The position numbers were made by a program, and so were the translations under genes. A stretch of DNA of 64,000 nt from Spiribacter sp. 1M189 (GTDB lineage Bacteria; Pseudomonadota; Gammaproteobacteria; Nitrococcales; Nitrococcaceae), in contig NZ_JBAKFF010000001.1 of NCBI RefSeq assembly GCF_040838345.1, forward strand, positions 1,798,001 through 1,862,000. Direction: 5' to 3'. Within the stretch, counting starts at the first letter, position 1. Every line of letters starts with the position of its first letter. Below, piece after piece: positions 43,009-51,543 of the stretch. Under the pieces are notes generated by a model. That model made no database searches, was not told the DNA's origin, and saw only the letters and a program-made list of their open reading frames with translations.

Positions 43009-43812
43009 GTGGGTTCCAAGCGACGTTACATCTTCCTTGGCCTGTGGCTGGTCTTCCTGATGCTGCCGATCTACTGGCTCATCATGATGTCGCTGAAGAC
43101 CAACCAGGAGATCCTCTCGACGTTCACGCTGTGGCCGAACGATCTGACGGTGGCCAACTACGTGAAGATCTTCACCGATCCCACGTGGTACCCGGGCTAC
43201 ATCAACTCCACGCTCTATGTACTGATGAACGTGGTGATCTCGCTGACGGTGGCACTGCCGGCGGCCTATGCCTTCTCCCGGTACAACTTCCTGGGTGACA
43301 AGCATCTGTTCTTCTGGCTGCTGACCAACATCATGGCGCCGCCGGCGGTGTTCCTGCTGCCGTTCTTCGAGCTCTACCAGAGCGTCGGCCTGTACGACAC
43401 GCACATCGCCGTGGCGCTGGCGCATACGCTGTTCACCGTGCCGCTCGCGGTGTGGATCCTCGAGGGGTTCATGTCCGGCGTGCCGAAGGAGATCGACGAG
43501 ACGGCCTACCTCGACGGGTATTCCTGGCCGCGGTTCTTCATCACGATCTTCCTGCCCCTGATCCGCTCCGGTGTGGGCGTGACGGCGTTCTTCTGCTTCA
43601 TGTTCTCGTGGGTGGAACTGCTCATCGCCCGGACCATCACCTCCACCGAGGCCAAGCCCATTGCCGTCACGATGACGCGGACCGTGGGGGCCTCCGGCCT
43701 TGACTGGGGTCTGCTCGCCACCGCCGGCGTGCTGACGCTGGTGCCGGGGGCGCTGGTGATCTGGTTCGTGCGCAAGCACATCGCCCGCGGGTTCGCGCTG
43801 GGCCGCGTGTGA
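43009..43812 (+). CDS. glpQ: glycerol ABC importer permease GlpQ
   Basis: A 267-aa MalG-type permease with six hydrophobic segments and EAA loop DETAYLDGYSWPRFFITIFL. A GTG start lies 3 bp after the glpP stop. With GlpP it forms the membrane channel. The name follows the glycerol transporter operon nomenclature and is not the periplasmic phosphodiesterase GlpQ. Confidence 0.92.
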   Translation: MGSKRRYIFLGLWLVFLMLPIYWLIMMSLKTNQEILSTFTLWPNDLTVANYVKIFTDPTWYPGYINSTLYVLMNVVISLTVALPAAYAFSRYNFLGDKHLFFWLLTNIMAPPAVFLLPFFELYQSVGLYDTHIAVALAHTLFTVPLAVWILEGFMSGVPKEIDETAYLDGYSWPRFFITIFLPLIRSGVGVTAFFCFMFSWVELLIARTITSTEAKPIAVTMTRTVGASGLDWGLLATAGVLTLVPGALVIWFVRKHIARGFALGRV

Positions 43813-43828
43813 TCGGAGTAAAGACACG

Positions 43829-44125
43829 ATGAATCAAGAAGCTGGATTTAACCTCGCGTGGATGGCCTGGACGCAGCCGGTCGCGATCTTCTTCGCCTCG
43901 ATCGCGGTCATGCTGGTGGTCTTTGGTGTGCTGCAGTTCGTCATCCCGACCTACGAGCGGAAGGGCTTCCTGCCGGTGCCGACCACGCGCGGCGACCGGC
44001 TGTTCATGAGCCTGCTGGGAGCGGCTTATATCCATCTCATCTGGCTGGCGTTTACGGACGCGAGTCTTTTGATTGCCTCAGGCATTTCCATCGTCTATGC
44101 GGTGGTGATGCTGCGTTGGGGCTGA
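43829..44125 (+). CDS. DUF2160 small membrane protein of glycerol ABC operon
   Basis: A 98-aa protein with three hydrophobic segments (about 11-34, 53-72, 78-96), separated by IPTYERKGFLPVPTTRGDR. This DUF2160 family is found between permeases and the binding protein of glycerol ABC operons; its role is not established. It may assist assembly or stability of the transporter. Confidence 0.85.
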   Translation: MNQEAGFNLAWMAWTQPVAIFFASIAVMLVVFGVLQFVIPTYERKGFLPVPTTRGDRLFMSLLGAAYIHLIWLAFTDASLLIASGISIVYAVVMLRWG

Positions 44126-44206
44126 CTGGCTTGCGGGTACCTCGGTGCTCGCTTGGCATGAAATGGGCATGGGCCGGATGGGCCGGTTCCGCTGCCCTTT
44201 GGTAAC

Positions 44207-44241
44207 GGGATCAGAATGATCCCCTCCAGGAGGAGAAACGC
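44207..44241 (+). promoter_or_regulatory. intergenic hairpin and self-complementary ribosome site before glpV
   Basis: GGGATCA/TGATCCC (44207-44223, loop GAA) forms a stable short hairpin, followed at once by CCTCC-A-GGAGG, an almost perfect self-complementary sequence containing the Shine-Dalgarno site of glpV. Such elements could stabilise the mRNA 5' end for high binding-protein output or modulate translation. This is seen in sequence; the role is inferred. Confidence 0.55.
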
Positions 44242-45987
44242 ATGAAACAGCATAAAAGCGCCATGCAGCCATGGACTGCGCTCGCTGTAGCCGCTGCGCT
44301 GGGTGTGGGAGGTCTGGGCAGTGTCCAGGCCGCCACTGATGCGCAGATGGCCGTCGCCGAGCAGTATCTCGACGAGTTCCAGCCGTCGACGCTGACCCGT
44401 GAAGAGCAGCTCGAGCAGCTCGAGTGGTTCATCGACGCGGCCGAAGAGTTCCGCGGCATGGATGTCTCGGTGGTCTCCGAGACCATCCCGACCCACGAGT
44501 ACGAGGCCAGTGTGCTGGCCCCGGCCTTCTCCGAGATCACGGGGATCAACCTGACCCACGATCTCATCGGCGAGGGCGACGTCATCGAGGCCCTGCAGAC
44601 CGAGATGCAGTCGGGTGAGAGCATCTACGACGGCTACGTCAACGATGCCGATCTGATCGGTACGCATTATCGCTACGGCCAGGTCATTCCGTTGTCCGAT
44701 TACATGGACGGTGACGGCGCCGACGTGACCTCGCCCTATCTGGATCTGGACGATTTCATCGGCCTCGACGCCGTGACGGCGCCTGACGGCAAGATGTACC
44801 AGCTGCCCGATCAGCAGTTCGCCAACCTCTATTGGTTCCGCTATGACTGGTTCCAGCGCGAGGACCTGCAGAGCCAGTTCGAGGACATCTACGGCTACGA
44901 GCTCGGTGTGCCCACCAACTGGTCGGCCTACGAGGACATCGCCGAGTTCTTCACCGAGCATGTCGGTGAGCTGGACGGCCAGACCGTCTACGGCCACATG
45001 GACTATGGCAAGAAGGACCCGTCCCTCGGCTGGCGTTTCACTGACGCCTGGCTGTCCATGGCGGGTGCCGGTGACACCGGTCTGCCGAACGGTCATCCGG
45101 TCGATGAGTGGGGTATCCGTGTCGAAGACTGCCATCCGGTGGGCTCCGACGTGACCCGTGGCGGTGCCGTGAACGGCCCGGCTGCGGTCTACGCCCTGAC
45201 CAAGTACATCGACTGGCTTGACGCCTACGCCCCGCCGGAGGCTGCCGGCATGACCTTCTCCGAGGCGGGTCCCGTCCCGGCACAGGGTCATATCGCCCAG
45301 CAGATCTTCTGGTACACCGCCTTCACCGCGCCGATGGCCGCTGAGGGGACTCCGGTGGTGAACGCCGATGGCACGCCTAAGTGGCGTATGGCGCCGTCGC
45401 CTCACGGCCCGTACTGGGAAGAGGGCATGAAGGTCGGTTATCAGGACATCGGTTCCTGGACCTTCTTCGAGCATGCGGATCCGGATCGTCGCAAGGCGGC
45501 CTGGCTGTATGCGCAGTTCGTGACCTCCAAGGTCGTGTCGCTGAAGAAGCTCCACGAGGGCCTGACCCCGATCCGCCAGTCCGACATCATGTCCGAGTCG
45601 ATGACCGAGCGGGCGCCGGAGCTGGGTGGTCTCGTCGAGTTCTACCGCAGCCCCGACCGTGCCCTGTGGACGGATACCGGCACCAACGTGCCTGACTATC
45701 CGCGTCTGGCCCAGCTCTGGTGGTCGAACGTCGCGGCAGCCGTCACCGGCGAGGTGACCCCGCAGGCCGCCATGGACAACCTGGCCCAGGAGCAGGACCG
45801 CGTCATGGAGCGCCTCGAGCGTGCCGGTGTGCAGGATCGCTGCGGACCGCGCATGAACGAGGAGCGGAGTGCCGAGTACTGGTTCGACCAGCCCGGCGCA
45901 CCCAAGCCCCCGCTGGATAACGAGAAGCCGCAGGGCAAGACCGTGCCTTACGACGAGCTCGTCGCCGGCTGGCGCGCAAGCATGTAA
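44242..45987 (+). CDS. glpV: glycerol ABC importer substrate-binding protein GlpV
   Basis: A 581-aa periplasmic binding protein with a signal peptide (residues 1-31, cleavage near VQA) and the family's long extracellular-solute-binding fold. Landmarks are LYWFRYDWFQREDLQSQFED, GVPTNWSAYEDIAEFF and TVYGHMDYGKKDPSLGW. At about 580 aa it matches GlpV-type glycerol binders, far longer than the usual 400-450. It is the last gene of the operon and is followed by a strong terminator. Confidence 0.92.
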   Translation: MKQHKSAMQPWTALAVAAALGVGGLGSVQAATDAQMAVAEQYLDEFQPSTLTREEQLEQLEWFIDAAEEFRGMDVSVVSETIPTHEYEASVLAPAFSEITGINLTHDLIGEGDVIEALQTEMQSGESIYDGYVNDADLIGTHYRYGQVIPLSDYMDGDGADVTSPYLDLDDFIGLDAVTAPDGKMYQLPDQQFANLYWFRYDWFQREDLQSQFEDIYGYELGVPTNWSAYEDIAEFFTEHVGELDGQTVYGHMDYGKKDPSLGWRFTDAWLSMAGAGDTGLPNGHPVDEWGIRVEDCHPVGSDVTRGGAVNGPAAVYALTKYIDWLDAYAPPEAAGMTFSEAGPVPAQGHIAQQIFWYTAFTAPMAAEGTPVVNADGTPKWRMAPSPHGPYWEEGMKVGYQDIGSWTFFEHADPDRRKAAWLYAQFVTSKVVSLKKLHEGLTPIRQSDIMSESMTERAPELGGLVEFYRSPDRALWTDTGTNVPDYPRLAQLWWSNVAAAVTGEVTPQAAMDNLAQEQDRVMERLERAGVQDRCGPRMNEERSAEYWFDQPGAPKPPLDNEKPQGKTVPYDELVAGWRASM

Positions 45988-46018
45988 TCCGGACTTATCT
46001 CCTCATCCGGAACTTTTA

Positions 46019-46045
46019 GGGGGCCCTCGGGCCCCCTTTTTCTTT
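46019..46045 (+). terminator. strong intrinsic terminator after glpV
   Basis: GGGGGCC (46019-46025) pairs with GGCCCCC (46030-46036), a GC-only stem, followed by TTTTTCTTT (46037-46045). Position 32 bp after the glpV stop makes it the end of the glpD-glpV transcript. Confidence 0.92.
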
Positions 46046-46067
46046 CCCGCCCTTCAGGACAGACGGT

Positions 46068-46098
46068 TTGACCGACCCCCCGTGGGGAGGGGTATGGT
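46068..46098 (+). promoter_or_regulatory. CueR-like copA promoter with 19-bp spacer
   Basis: -35 TTGACC (46068-46073) and -10 TATGGT (46093-46098) are separated by 19 bp, the distance typical of MerR-family activated promoters. The spacer GACCCCCCGTGGGGAGGGG is roughly dyad symmetric, and the -35 with start of the dyad equals that of E. coli copA. A MerR/CueR gene is not in the window, so the activator would have to be elsewhere. Confidence 0.65.
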
Positions 46099-46131
46099 GA
46101 TTCCATTGCCAACGGCAGGGAATCGATTGCC

Positions 46132-48420
46132 ATGTCCGAACGAACGTTCAATCTGGAAATAACCGGCCTCAACTGCGGTAGTTGCGTCCGGCGGGCGGAG
46201 ACCGCGCTGGGGAACGTCCGCGGAGTCAACGCGGCCAGTGTCAATCTGTCCACGGCGAAGGCGCGCCTGGAGATCGACTCCGGGCACGACCCGGCCACCG
46301 TCCTGCGTGAGGCCGCCGAGGCGCTGACAGAGGCCGGTTATCCGCCGGCGGACCCGGACGCCAGTGACGCCGGCGATGACACGCAGCAGCGGCTGCGTCA
46401 GCGGGTGGCCATTGCCGCGGCCTTCACGCTGCCGCTGGTGATCATTGCCATGGGCCGCCACATCCCCGCGGGCCATGAATGGTTCACGCAATGGCTGCCC
46501 GATCGGGGCTGGATCGCCATTGAGTGGCTCCTCGCCACCCCCGTGGTGTTCTGGGCGGGCCGCGATTTCTTCATCAAGGGCTTTTCGGAAATGCGTCACC
46601 GCGCGCCCGCCATGAGCAGTCTGGTCATGATCGGGGCCGGCGCGGCCTACGTTTACTCATTGCTGGCACTGACCCTGCCGGCGATCTTCCCCGAAGGAAC
46701 CGCGGGCAGCTATTTCGAGGCGTCCGGCGTCATCATCACCCTGATTCTGGTGGGTCGCTACCTCGAACAGATCGCCCGCGGTCGGACCTCCATGGCCATC
46801 AGACGCCTGCTGGGGATGCAGTCCCATACGGCCCGAGTGGTGCGCGATGGCGATACCGTCGAGGTGCCGATTGATGAGGTCGCCACCGGCGACACCGTCC
46901 TGGTCCGCCCGGGAGAGCGTATCCCGGTGGATGGCGAGATCAGCGAAGGACAATCGCGGGTCGACGAGTCGATGATCACCGGCGAGCCCGTACCGGTGGC
47001 CAAGAACATCGGCGACCGGCTGGTGGCCGGTACCGTCAACGGTCAGGGGTCGCTCACCGCCAGGGTCACCGAGGTGGGTTCCGAGACCGTGCTGGCCCAG
47101 ATCATCGACATGGTGGAACAGGCGCAGGCCGAGAAACCCCCCATCCAGCAGCTCGCCGATCGCATCGCCGGGGTATTCGTGCCCATCGTCCTGCTGGTGG
47201 CCCTTGCCACCGGCGCGATCTGGCTGACGATCGGGCCCGACCCGGTGCTCGCCTATGCGTTCGTGGCCACGGTCAGCGTCCTGCTCATCGCCTGCCCCTG
47301 CGCCATGGGGCTGGCTACGCCCACCGCCGTGATGGTGGCGACCGGCAAGGGCGCCGAGAACGGCATGCTGTTGCGCCGTGGCGCCGCGCTGGAATCACTG
47401 GCCCGGGCCGATACGGTCGTGCTCGACAAGACCGGCACCCTGACGCTGGGCGAGCCGCGGCTGACCGATCTGGAGGTGGCGAGCGGCAGCGAGGACGAGG
47501 CCCTGGCCCTGATGGCCGCGGTCGAATCGCACAGTGAACATCCGCTTGGCCAGGCCATCGTCGATGCGGCCCGCCGGCGCGGTCTGTCGATCCCGACGGC
47601 AACGGACTTCGACGCGGTCACCGGCTTTGGCGTCGAGGCCCGAGTCGATGGTCGGTATGTGCATATCGGCGCCGCCCACTACATGGAATGGCTCGGCGTT
47701 GATACCCGCAACGTCCAGCCCAGTGCCGAGCGGCTCATGGCGCAGGCCAGAACACCGTTGTATGCCGCCGTGGATGGCCAGTTGATCGGCGTGGCCGCCG
47801 TGGCGGATCCGCCGCGGGCCGAGAGTGCACAGGTCATCGCCGACCTGCGCGATCGGGGGCTGAAGGTGGCCATGGTCACCGGCGATCAGGCGGCCACCGC
47901 CAATGCACTCGCCGAGCGTCTGGGCATCGACGAGGTCATGGCTGGCGTTCTGCCGGATGGCAAGGCCCGCGAGGTCCAGCGCCTGCAGTCCGAAGGCCGT
48001 CGGGTGGCATTCGTGGGCGACGGCATCAACGATGCACCGGCCCTCGCCCGTGCCGACGTGGGTATCGCCATCGGCACCGGCACGGATGTGGCCATCGAAG
48101 CGGGCGATGCCGTGCTCATGCGCGCCGACCTCAACGGCCTGCTGGATGCAGTGGACCTGGCCCGACGCACCCACCGCACCATTCAGGGCAACTTCGTCTG
48201 GGCCTACGGCTATAATGTCCTTCTGATCCCGGTGGCAGCGGGGCTGCTTTACCCCTTCACGGGTTGGCTGCTCAACCCGATGGCCGCTGCGGCGGCCATG
48301 AGCCTGTCGAGCCTGTTTGTGCTCACCAACTCATTGCGTCTGCGCCGGTTCCGTCCGGCGCCGCACCGCCAGGAGGCTGACCATGGCCGAAACGACCAAC
48401 CACTGCCAGCTCGCTCTTGA
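46132..48420 (+). CDS. copA: Cu(+)-exporting P1B-1-type ATPase
   Basis: A 762-aa copper export pump. N-terminal heavy-metal domain with GLNCGSC (Cys15/Cys18), actuator TGEPVPV, CPC motif (388-390) in TM6, phosphorylation site DKTGT (432-436), [10 protein letters not shown], and TM7/8 signatures YN and MSLSS that define the Cu(+) group. A CueR-like promoter precedes it. The C-terminal coding region overlaps the next gene by 38 bp. Confidence 0.95.
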   Translation: MSERTFNLEITGLNCGSCVRRAETALGNVRGVNAASVNLSTAKARLEIDSGHDPATVLREAAEALTEAGYPPADPDASDAGDDTQQRLRQRVAIAAAFTLPLVIIAMGRHIPAGHEWFTQWLPDRGWIAIEWLLATPVVFWAGRDFFIKGFSEMRHRAPAMSSLVMIGAGAAYVYSLLALTLPAIFPEGTAGSYFEASGVIITLILVGRYLEQIARGRTSMAIRRLLGMQSHTARVVRDGDTVEVPIDEVATGDTVLVRPGERIPVDGEISEGQSRVDESMITGEPVPVAKNIGDRLVAGTVNGQGSLTARVTEVGSETVLAQIIDMVEQAQAEKPPIQQLADRIAGVFVPIVLLVALATGAIWLTIGPDPVLAYAFVATVSVLLIACPCAMGLATPTAVMVATGKGAENGMLLRRGAALESLARADTVVLDKTGTLTLGEPRLTDLEVASGSEDEALALMAAVESHSEHPLGQAIVDAARRRGLSIPTATDFDAVTGFGVEARVDGRYVHIGAAHYMEWLGVDTRNVQPSAERLMAQARTPLYAAVDGQLIGVAAVADPPRAESAQVIADLRDRGLKVAMVTGDQAATANALAERLGIDEVMAGVLPDGKAREVQRLQSEGRRVAFVGDGINDAPALARADVGIAIGTGTDVAIEAGDAVLMRADLNGLLDAVDLARRTHRTIQGNFVWAYGYNVLLIPVAAGLLYPFTGWLLNPMAAAAAMSLSSLFVLTNSLRLRRFRPAPHRQEADHGRNDQPLPARS

Positions 48421-48679
48421 CCCGGCGGTCCGGGATGCCGCGCGGCAACGGCTGGCCTCCATCCGCGGCCATGTCGAAGGCATCGTGCGCATGCTCGAGC
48501 GCGACGATGTCTACTGTGTCGATGTGCTGCGCCAGCTCAAGGCGGTGGACGGGGCGCTCTCCAAGGTGGGGGACGCGGTCCTCCGAAGCCACCTTCACCA
48601 CCATGTCACCAGTGCGCGCGAGCGCGGCGACGCCGACGTCATCGTCGACGAGCTCATGGAGATCATGAAATACCGCTAG
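48383..48679 (+). CDS. CsoR/RcnR-family metal-sensing repressor
   Basis: A 98-aa DUF156 helical repressor: [40 protein letters not shown] and [10 protein letters not shown]. The metal-site fingerprint seems to be (His7/Cys8)-Cys-His-His rather than the Cys-His-Cys of CsoR. That is the RcnR-like arrangement for Ni/Co, yet it is coupled to copA. AGGAGG precedes the ATG at 48383, inside copA. What it senses and represses is not settled by sequence alone. Confidence 0.88.
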   Translation: MAETTNHCQLALDPAVRDAARQRLASIRGHVEGIVRMLERDDVYCVDVLRQLKAVDGALSKVGDAVLRSHLHHHVTSARERGDADVIVDELMEIMKYR

Positions 48680-48693
48680 CGGTCTCCTGGCCG

Positions 48694-48717
48694 GTGGCGG
48701 CGGTCAGCCGCCGCCAC
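48694..48717. terminator. GC-rich hairpin between convergent csoR-like gene and pat-like gene
   Basis: GTGGCGGCGG (48694-48703) and CCGCCGCCAC (48708-48717) are perfect 10-bp arms with loop TCAG; the loop contains the minus-strand stop codon (48704-48706). There is no U-tract on either side, so termination efficiency is uncertain. Confidence 0.6.
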
Positions 48718-51421
48718 TGTCCATGTCCAGGGGCAGCGTCACCCGGATGATGTCGCGCTCTTCCGGGTCGACATGCTCTTCAAAGCCCAGCTGGCGGCAG
48801 AGCGCGAGCATGGGCTGGTTCTCCCGCAGCACATCGCCGTCGATCTCATGGATGCCGCGATGGCGGGCATAGTCGATGACATGCTCCATCAGCAACCGGC
48901 CCAGACCCTGCCGGGTCAGGTCGTTGCGCACGATGATCGAGTACTCGGCCTTCTCGCCGTCCGGATCGGCATGGATATGCACCGCGCCGTAGAGCTCCGC
49001 TTCGCCGGGGACCTTGTCCGGGTCGGTGATGATCAGTGCCATCTCGCGGTTGTAGTCGATCTGCGTGAAGCGCGCCGCGGCCATGTGGCTGAGCTGCTTC
49101 ATGGGCGCGAAGAAGCGCAGGCGGATCTGCTCCGGCGTCAGATGGGCGAAAGCGCGGTGCAGCGCCGGCTCGTCCTCCGGCAGGATCGGCCGCAGCAGAT
49201 AGTGCTCGCCGTCATCGGCGGTCACCGTCTTTTCCAGGTCGCGGGGATAGGGGCGGATCGCCAGGCGCCGGGTGCCCTGTCCGTTCTCGCCGATCCGTAC
49301 CCGGGCGTCCAGCGCCACCACGCCGTCGGCGGACGCCAGCAGCGGGTTGATATCGAGCTCCTTGACCCGCGAGAGATCCGCCGCAATCTGGGCGATGCGC
49401 GTGAGCGTGAGCGCGATGGCTTCCAAGTCGGCGGGCCGGCGATCGCGATAGCCCTGCAGCTGCCGGTAGATCCGGGTGCGGGAGATCATGTCGCTGGCCA
49501 GTTTGAGGTTGAGCGGCGGCAGGGCCAGTGACTGGTCCTTGATCACCTCGACGGCGGTCCCGCCCTGTCCGAACAGCACCACCGGTCCGAACTGTTCATC
49601 GTCGGTGAAGCCGGCAATGAGCTCCCAGGCACCGGCCCGCTTGACCATCGGCTGAACGCTGAAGCCCTGGAGTTCGGCGTCGGGGTAGGTCTCCGAGACA
49701 CGGCGTTGCATGGCCTCGGCGGCCTGGCGGACGGCGTCGGCGTTCTCCAGGTCAAGCACCACACCACCCACGTCGCTCTTGTGGGTGATGTCCTTGGAGA
49801 GGATCTTGATCGCCGACGGATAGCCCAGGCGGTCGGCCGCCTCCGCGGCGCTATCCGGGTCGCCGGCCACCTCCGTGGGTACGACTTCGACGCCATAGGC
49901 CGCCAGCAGCTGCTTGGCCTCGGGCTCGCTGAGGATCTCTCGACCCTCGGCCGCGGCCTTTTCCACCAGCCGATTGGCGGTCTCGTAATCCGGCGTGAAG
50001 AGCTCCGGCACCGACGGCGGCGTTTCCAGCAGCTGCTCCTGGCTGCGGCGGTACGCGACCATGTGCATGAAGGCGCGCACCGCGCCCTCGGGTGTGGTGT
50101 AACTCGGAATGCCGGCTTCGGCGAAGCGCCGGCGGGCGTTCTGGGCGGTGTGCTCGCCCACCCAGCAGGTCAGGAGTGTGGGTCGGTTGCCGCGGCCGCT
50201 GCGCTGGCGGCCCTGCTCGGCGATCACCGCCTCGGCCGCGTCCATGCTGTCAGCGACGGCGGTGGGACAGTTCAGGACCAGGATGGCGTCGGCGTCCTGG
50301 GTATCGGCGAGGATGGAGAGCGAGTCGGCATAGCGCTTGCCCGGCGCATCGCCGATGATGTCCACCGGATTGCCATGCGACCAGGTTGCCGGCAACACCG
50401 CGTTCAGTGACTCGATGGTCTCCTCGGGAAGCTCGGCCAGTTGGCCCCCTTGGCCGATCAGCGCATCGGTAGCCAGTACGCCAATCCCGCCGCCATTGGT
50501 CAGGATCGCCAGGCGATCCCCCGCCGGCGGCTCTGTCGTGGCCAGGGTTTCCACCGCGGCAAAGAGCTCGCCAAGCGTATCCACCCGAAGCATGCCGGCG
50601 CGCCGGAACGCCGCGTCGTAGACGGCGTCCGAGCCGGCCAGCGCCCCGGTGTGGGAGGCCGCCGCCTTGGCGCTGGCGGCGTGGCGGCCGGCCTTGACCA
50701 CGATCACCGGCTTCATGCGGGCCGCGGCCCGTGCCGCCGACATGAACTTGCGGGCATCGGTGATGGCCTCGACGTACAGCAGGATGGCGCGGGTGTTGGG
50801 GTCGTTGGCCAGGTAGTCAATGGTGTCGCCGAAGTCGACATCCGCCATGTCACCCAGCGAGATCATGTGCGAGAAGCCGATGCCGCGACGTTCCGCCCAG
50901 TCCAGCACGGAGGTGACGATGGCGCCGGACTGGGTGACGAAGGCGATCCGTCCCTTGGGTGGTGCCAGGTGGGCGAAGCTCGCGTTGAGGCCCATACCGG
51001 GGACCAGCAGACCCAGACAGTTGGGGCCGATGATGCGGGTGAGATTGGGCCGCGCGGCGTCCAGGGTGGCCTGGCGGAGTGCCATGCCTTCCTCGTCATT
51101 GCCCTCACCGAAGCCGGCGGTGATCACGATCACGCCGCGGGTGCCGCGCTCGGCCAGCTGTCGGACGATGTCGGGCACGGTCTTCGGCGGCGTGCAGACA
51201 ACGGCCAGGTCCGGCGTGACAGGCAGATCGCTGATGTCGCGGTAGCAGAGAACGCCCTCGATGGCCTCATGCTTGGGGTTGACCGGCATGATGGGCCCGT
51301 CGAACCCGCCGTTGAACAGGTTGCGGGCCAGCACCGCACCCACCGAACCGGCGCGCCGGCTGGCGCCAATGATGGCGATGGAACGGGGCTTGAACAGCGC
51401 GTCGAGGTTGCGGACCGTCAT
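48704..51421 (-). CDS. Pat-type fusion: NDP-forming acyl-CoA synthetase domain plus GNAT acetyltransferase
   Basis: A 905-aa protein with CoA-binding domain (1-125), succinyl-CoA-ligase-like domain, ATP-grasp domain (about 480-700) and a C-terminal GNAT domain (about 740-900, RNDLTRQGLGRLLMEHVIDY). Such fusions acetylate protein lysines, e.g. acetyl-CoA synthetase. The ASHTGALAG segment keeps His257, the residue phosphorylated in ADP-forming acyl-CoA synthetases, which is reported to be lost in the well-studied enteric Pat. It may therefore retain synthetase activity. Confidence 0.9.
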   Translation of the reverse strand: MTVRNLDALFKPRSIAIIGASRRAGSVGAVLARNLFNGGFDGPIMPVNPKHEAIEGVLCYRDISDLPVTPDLAVVCTPPKTVPDIVRQLAERGTRGVIVITAGFGEGNDEEGMALRQATLDAARPNLTRIIGPNCLGLLVPGMGLNASFAHLAPPKGRIAFVTQSGAIVTSVLDWAERRGIGFSHMISLGDMADVDFGDTIDYLANDPNTRAILLYVEAITDARKFMSAARAAARMKPVIVVKAGRHAASAKAAASHTGALAGSDAVYDAAFRRAGMLRVDTLGELFAAVETLATTEPPAGDRLAILTNGGGIGVLATDALIGQGGQLAELPEETIESLNAVLPATWSHGNPVDIIGDAPGKRYADSLSILADTQDADAILVLNCPTAVADSMDAAEAVIAEQGRQRSGRGNRPTLLTCWVGEHTAQNARRRFAEAGIPSYTTPEGAVRAFMHMVAYRRSQEQLLETPPSVPELFTPDYETANRLVEKAAAEGREILSEPEAKQLLAAYGVEVVPTEVAGDPDSAAEAADRLGYPSAIKILSKDITHKSDVGGVVLDLENADAVRQAAEAMQRRVSETYPDAELQGFSVQPMVKRAGAWELIAGFTDDEQFGPVVLFGQGGTAVEVIKDQSLALPPLNLKLASDMISRTRIYRQLQGYRDRRPADLEAIALTLTRIAQIAADLSRVKELDINPLLASADGVVALDARVRIGENGQGTRRLAIRPYPRDLEKTVTADDGEHYLLRPILPEDEPALHRAFAHLTPEQIRLRFFAPMKQLSHMAAARFTQIDYNREMALIITDPDKVPGEAELYGAVHIHADPDGEKAEYSIIVRNDLTRQGLGRLLMEHVIDYARHRGIHEIDGDVLRENQPMLALCRQLGFEEHVDPEERDIIRVTLPLDMDSGGG

Positions 51422-51444
51422 CGGGCAGCCCTCCTGGTCGATGT

Positions 51445-51465
51445 ATGTTGCAGAGCAACATTGTA
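51445..51465 (-). promoter_or_regulatory. palindrome overlapping a -10 box upstream of pat-like gene
   Basis: ATGTTGC-AGA-GCAACAT (51445-51461) is a perfect 7-bp palindrome. Reading on the minus strand it directly follows TACAAT (51465-51460), a good -10 match, about 25-40 bp before the ATG at 51421. A repressor operator at the transcription start is plausible. Confidence 0.6.
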
Positions 51466-51543
51466 ACGCAGGAAGGCTTCAGACTTGTGACCCGCGAGAC
51501 TACCCGCCTTGGCTGAAAAGCATGGGTGGCACGAGCGGCGGAA

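Noticed and set aside
42124-43827. 567-aa antisense open frame over glpP and glpQ
   Set aside because: Composition (runs of His, Gln, Arg, Asp) is that of an antisense translation; the plus strand has well-conserved permeases.
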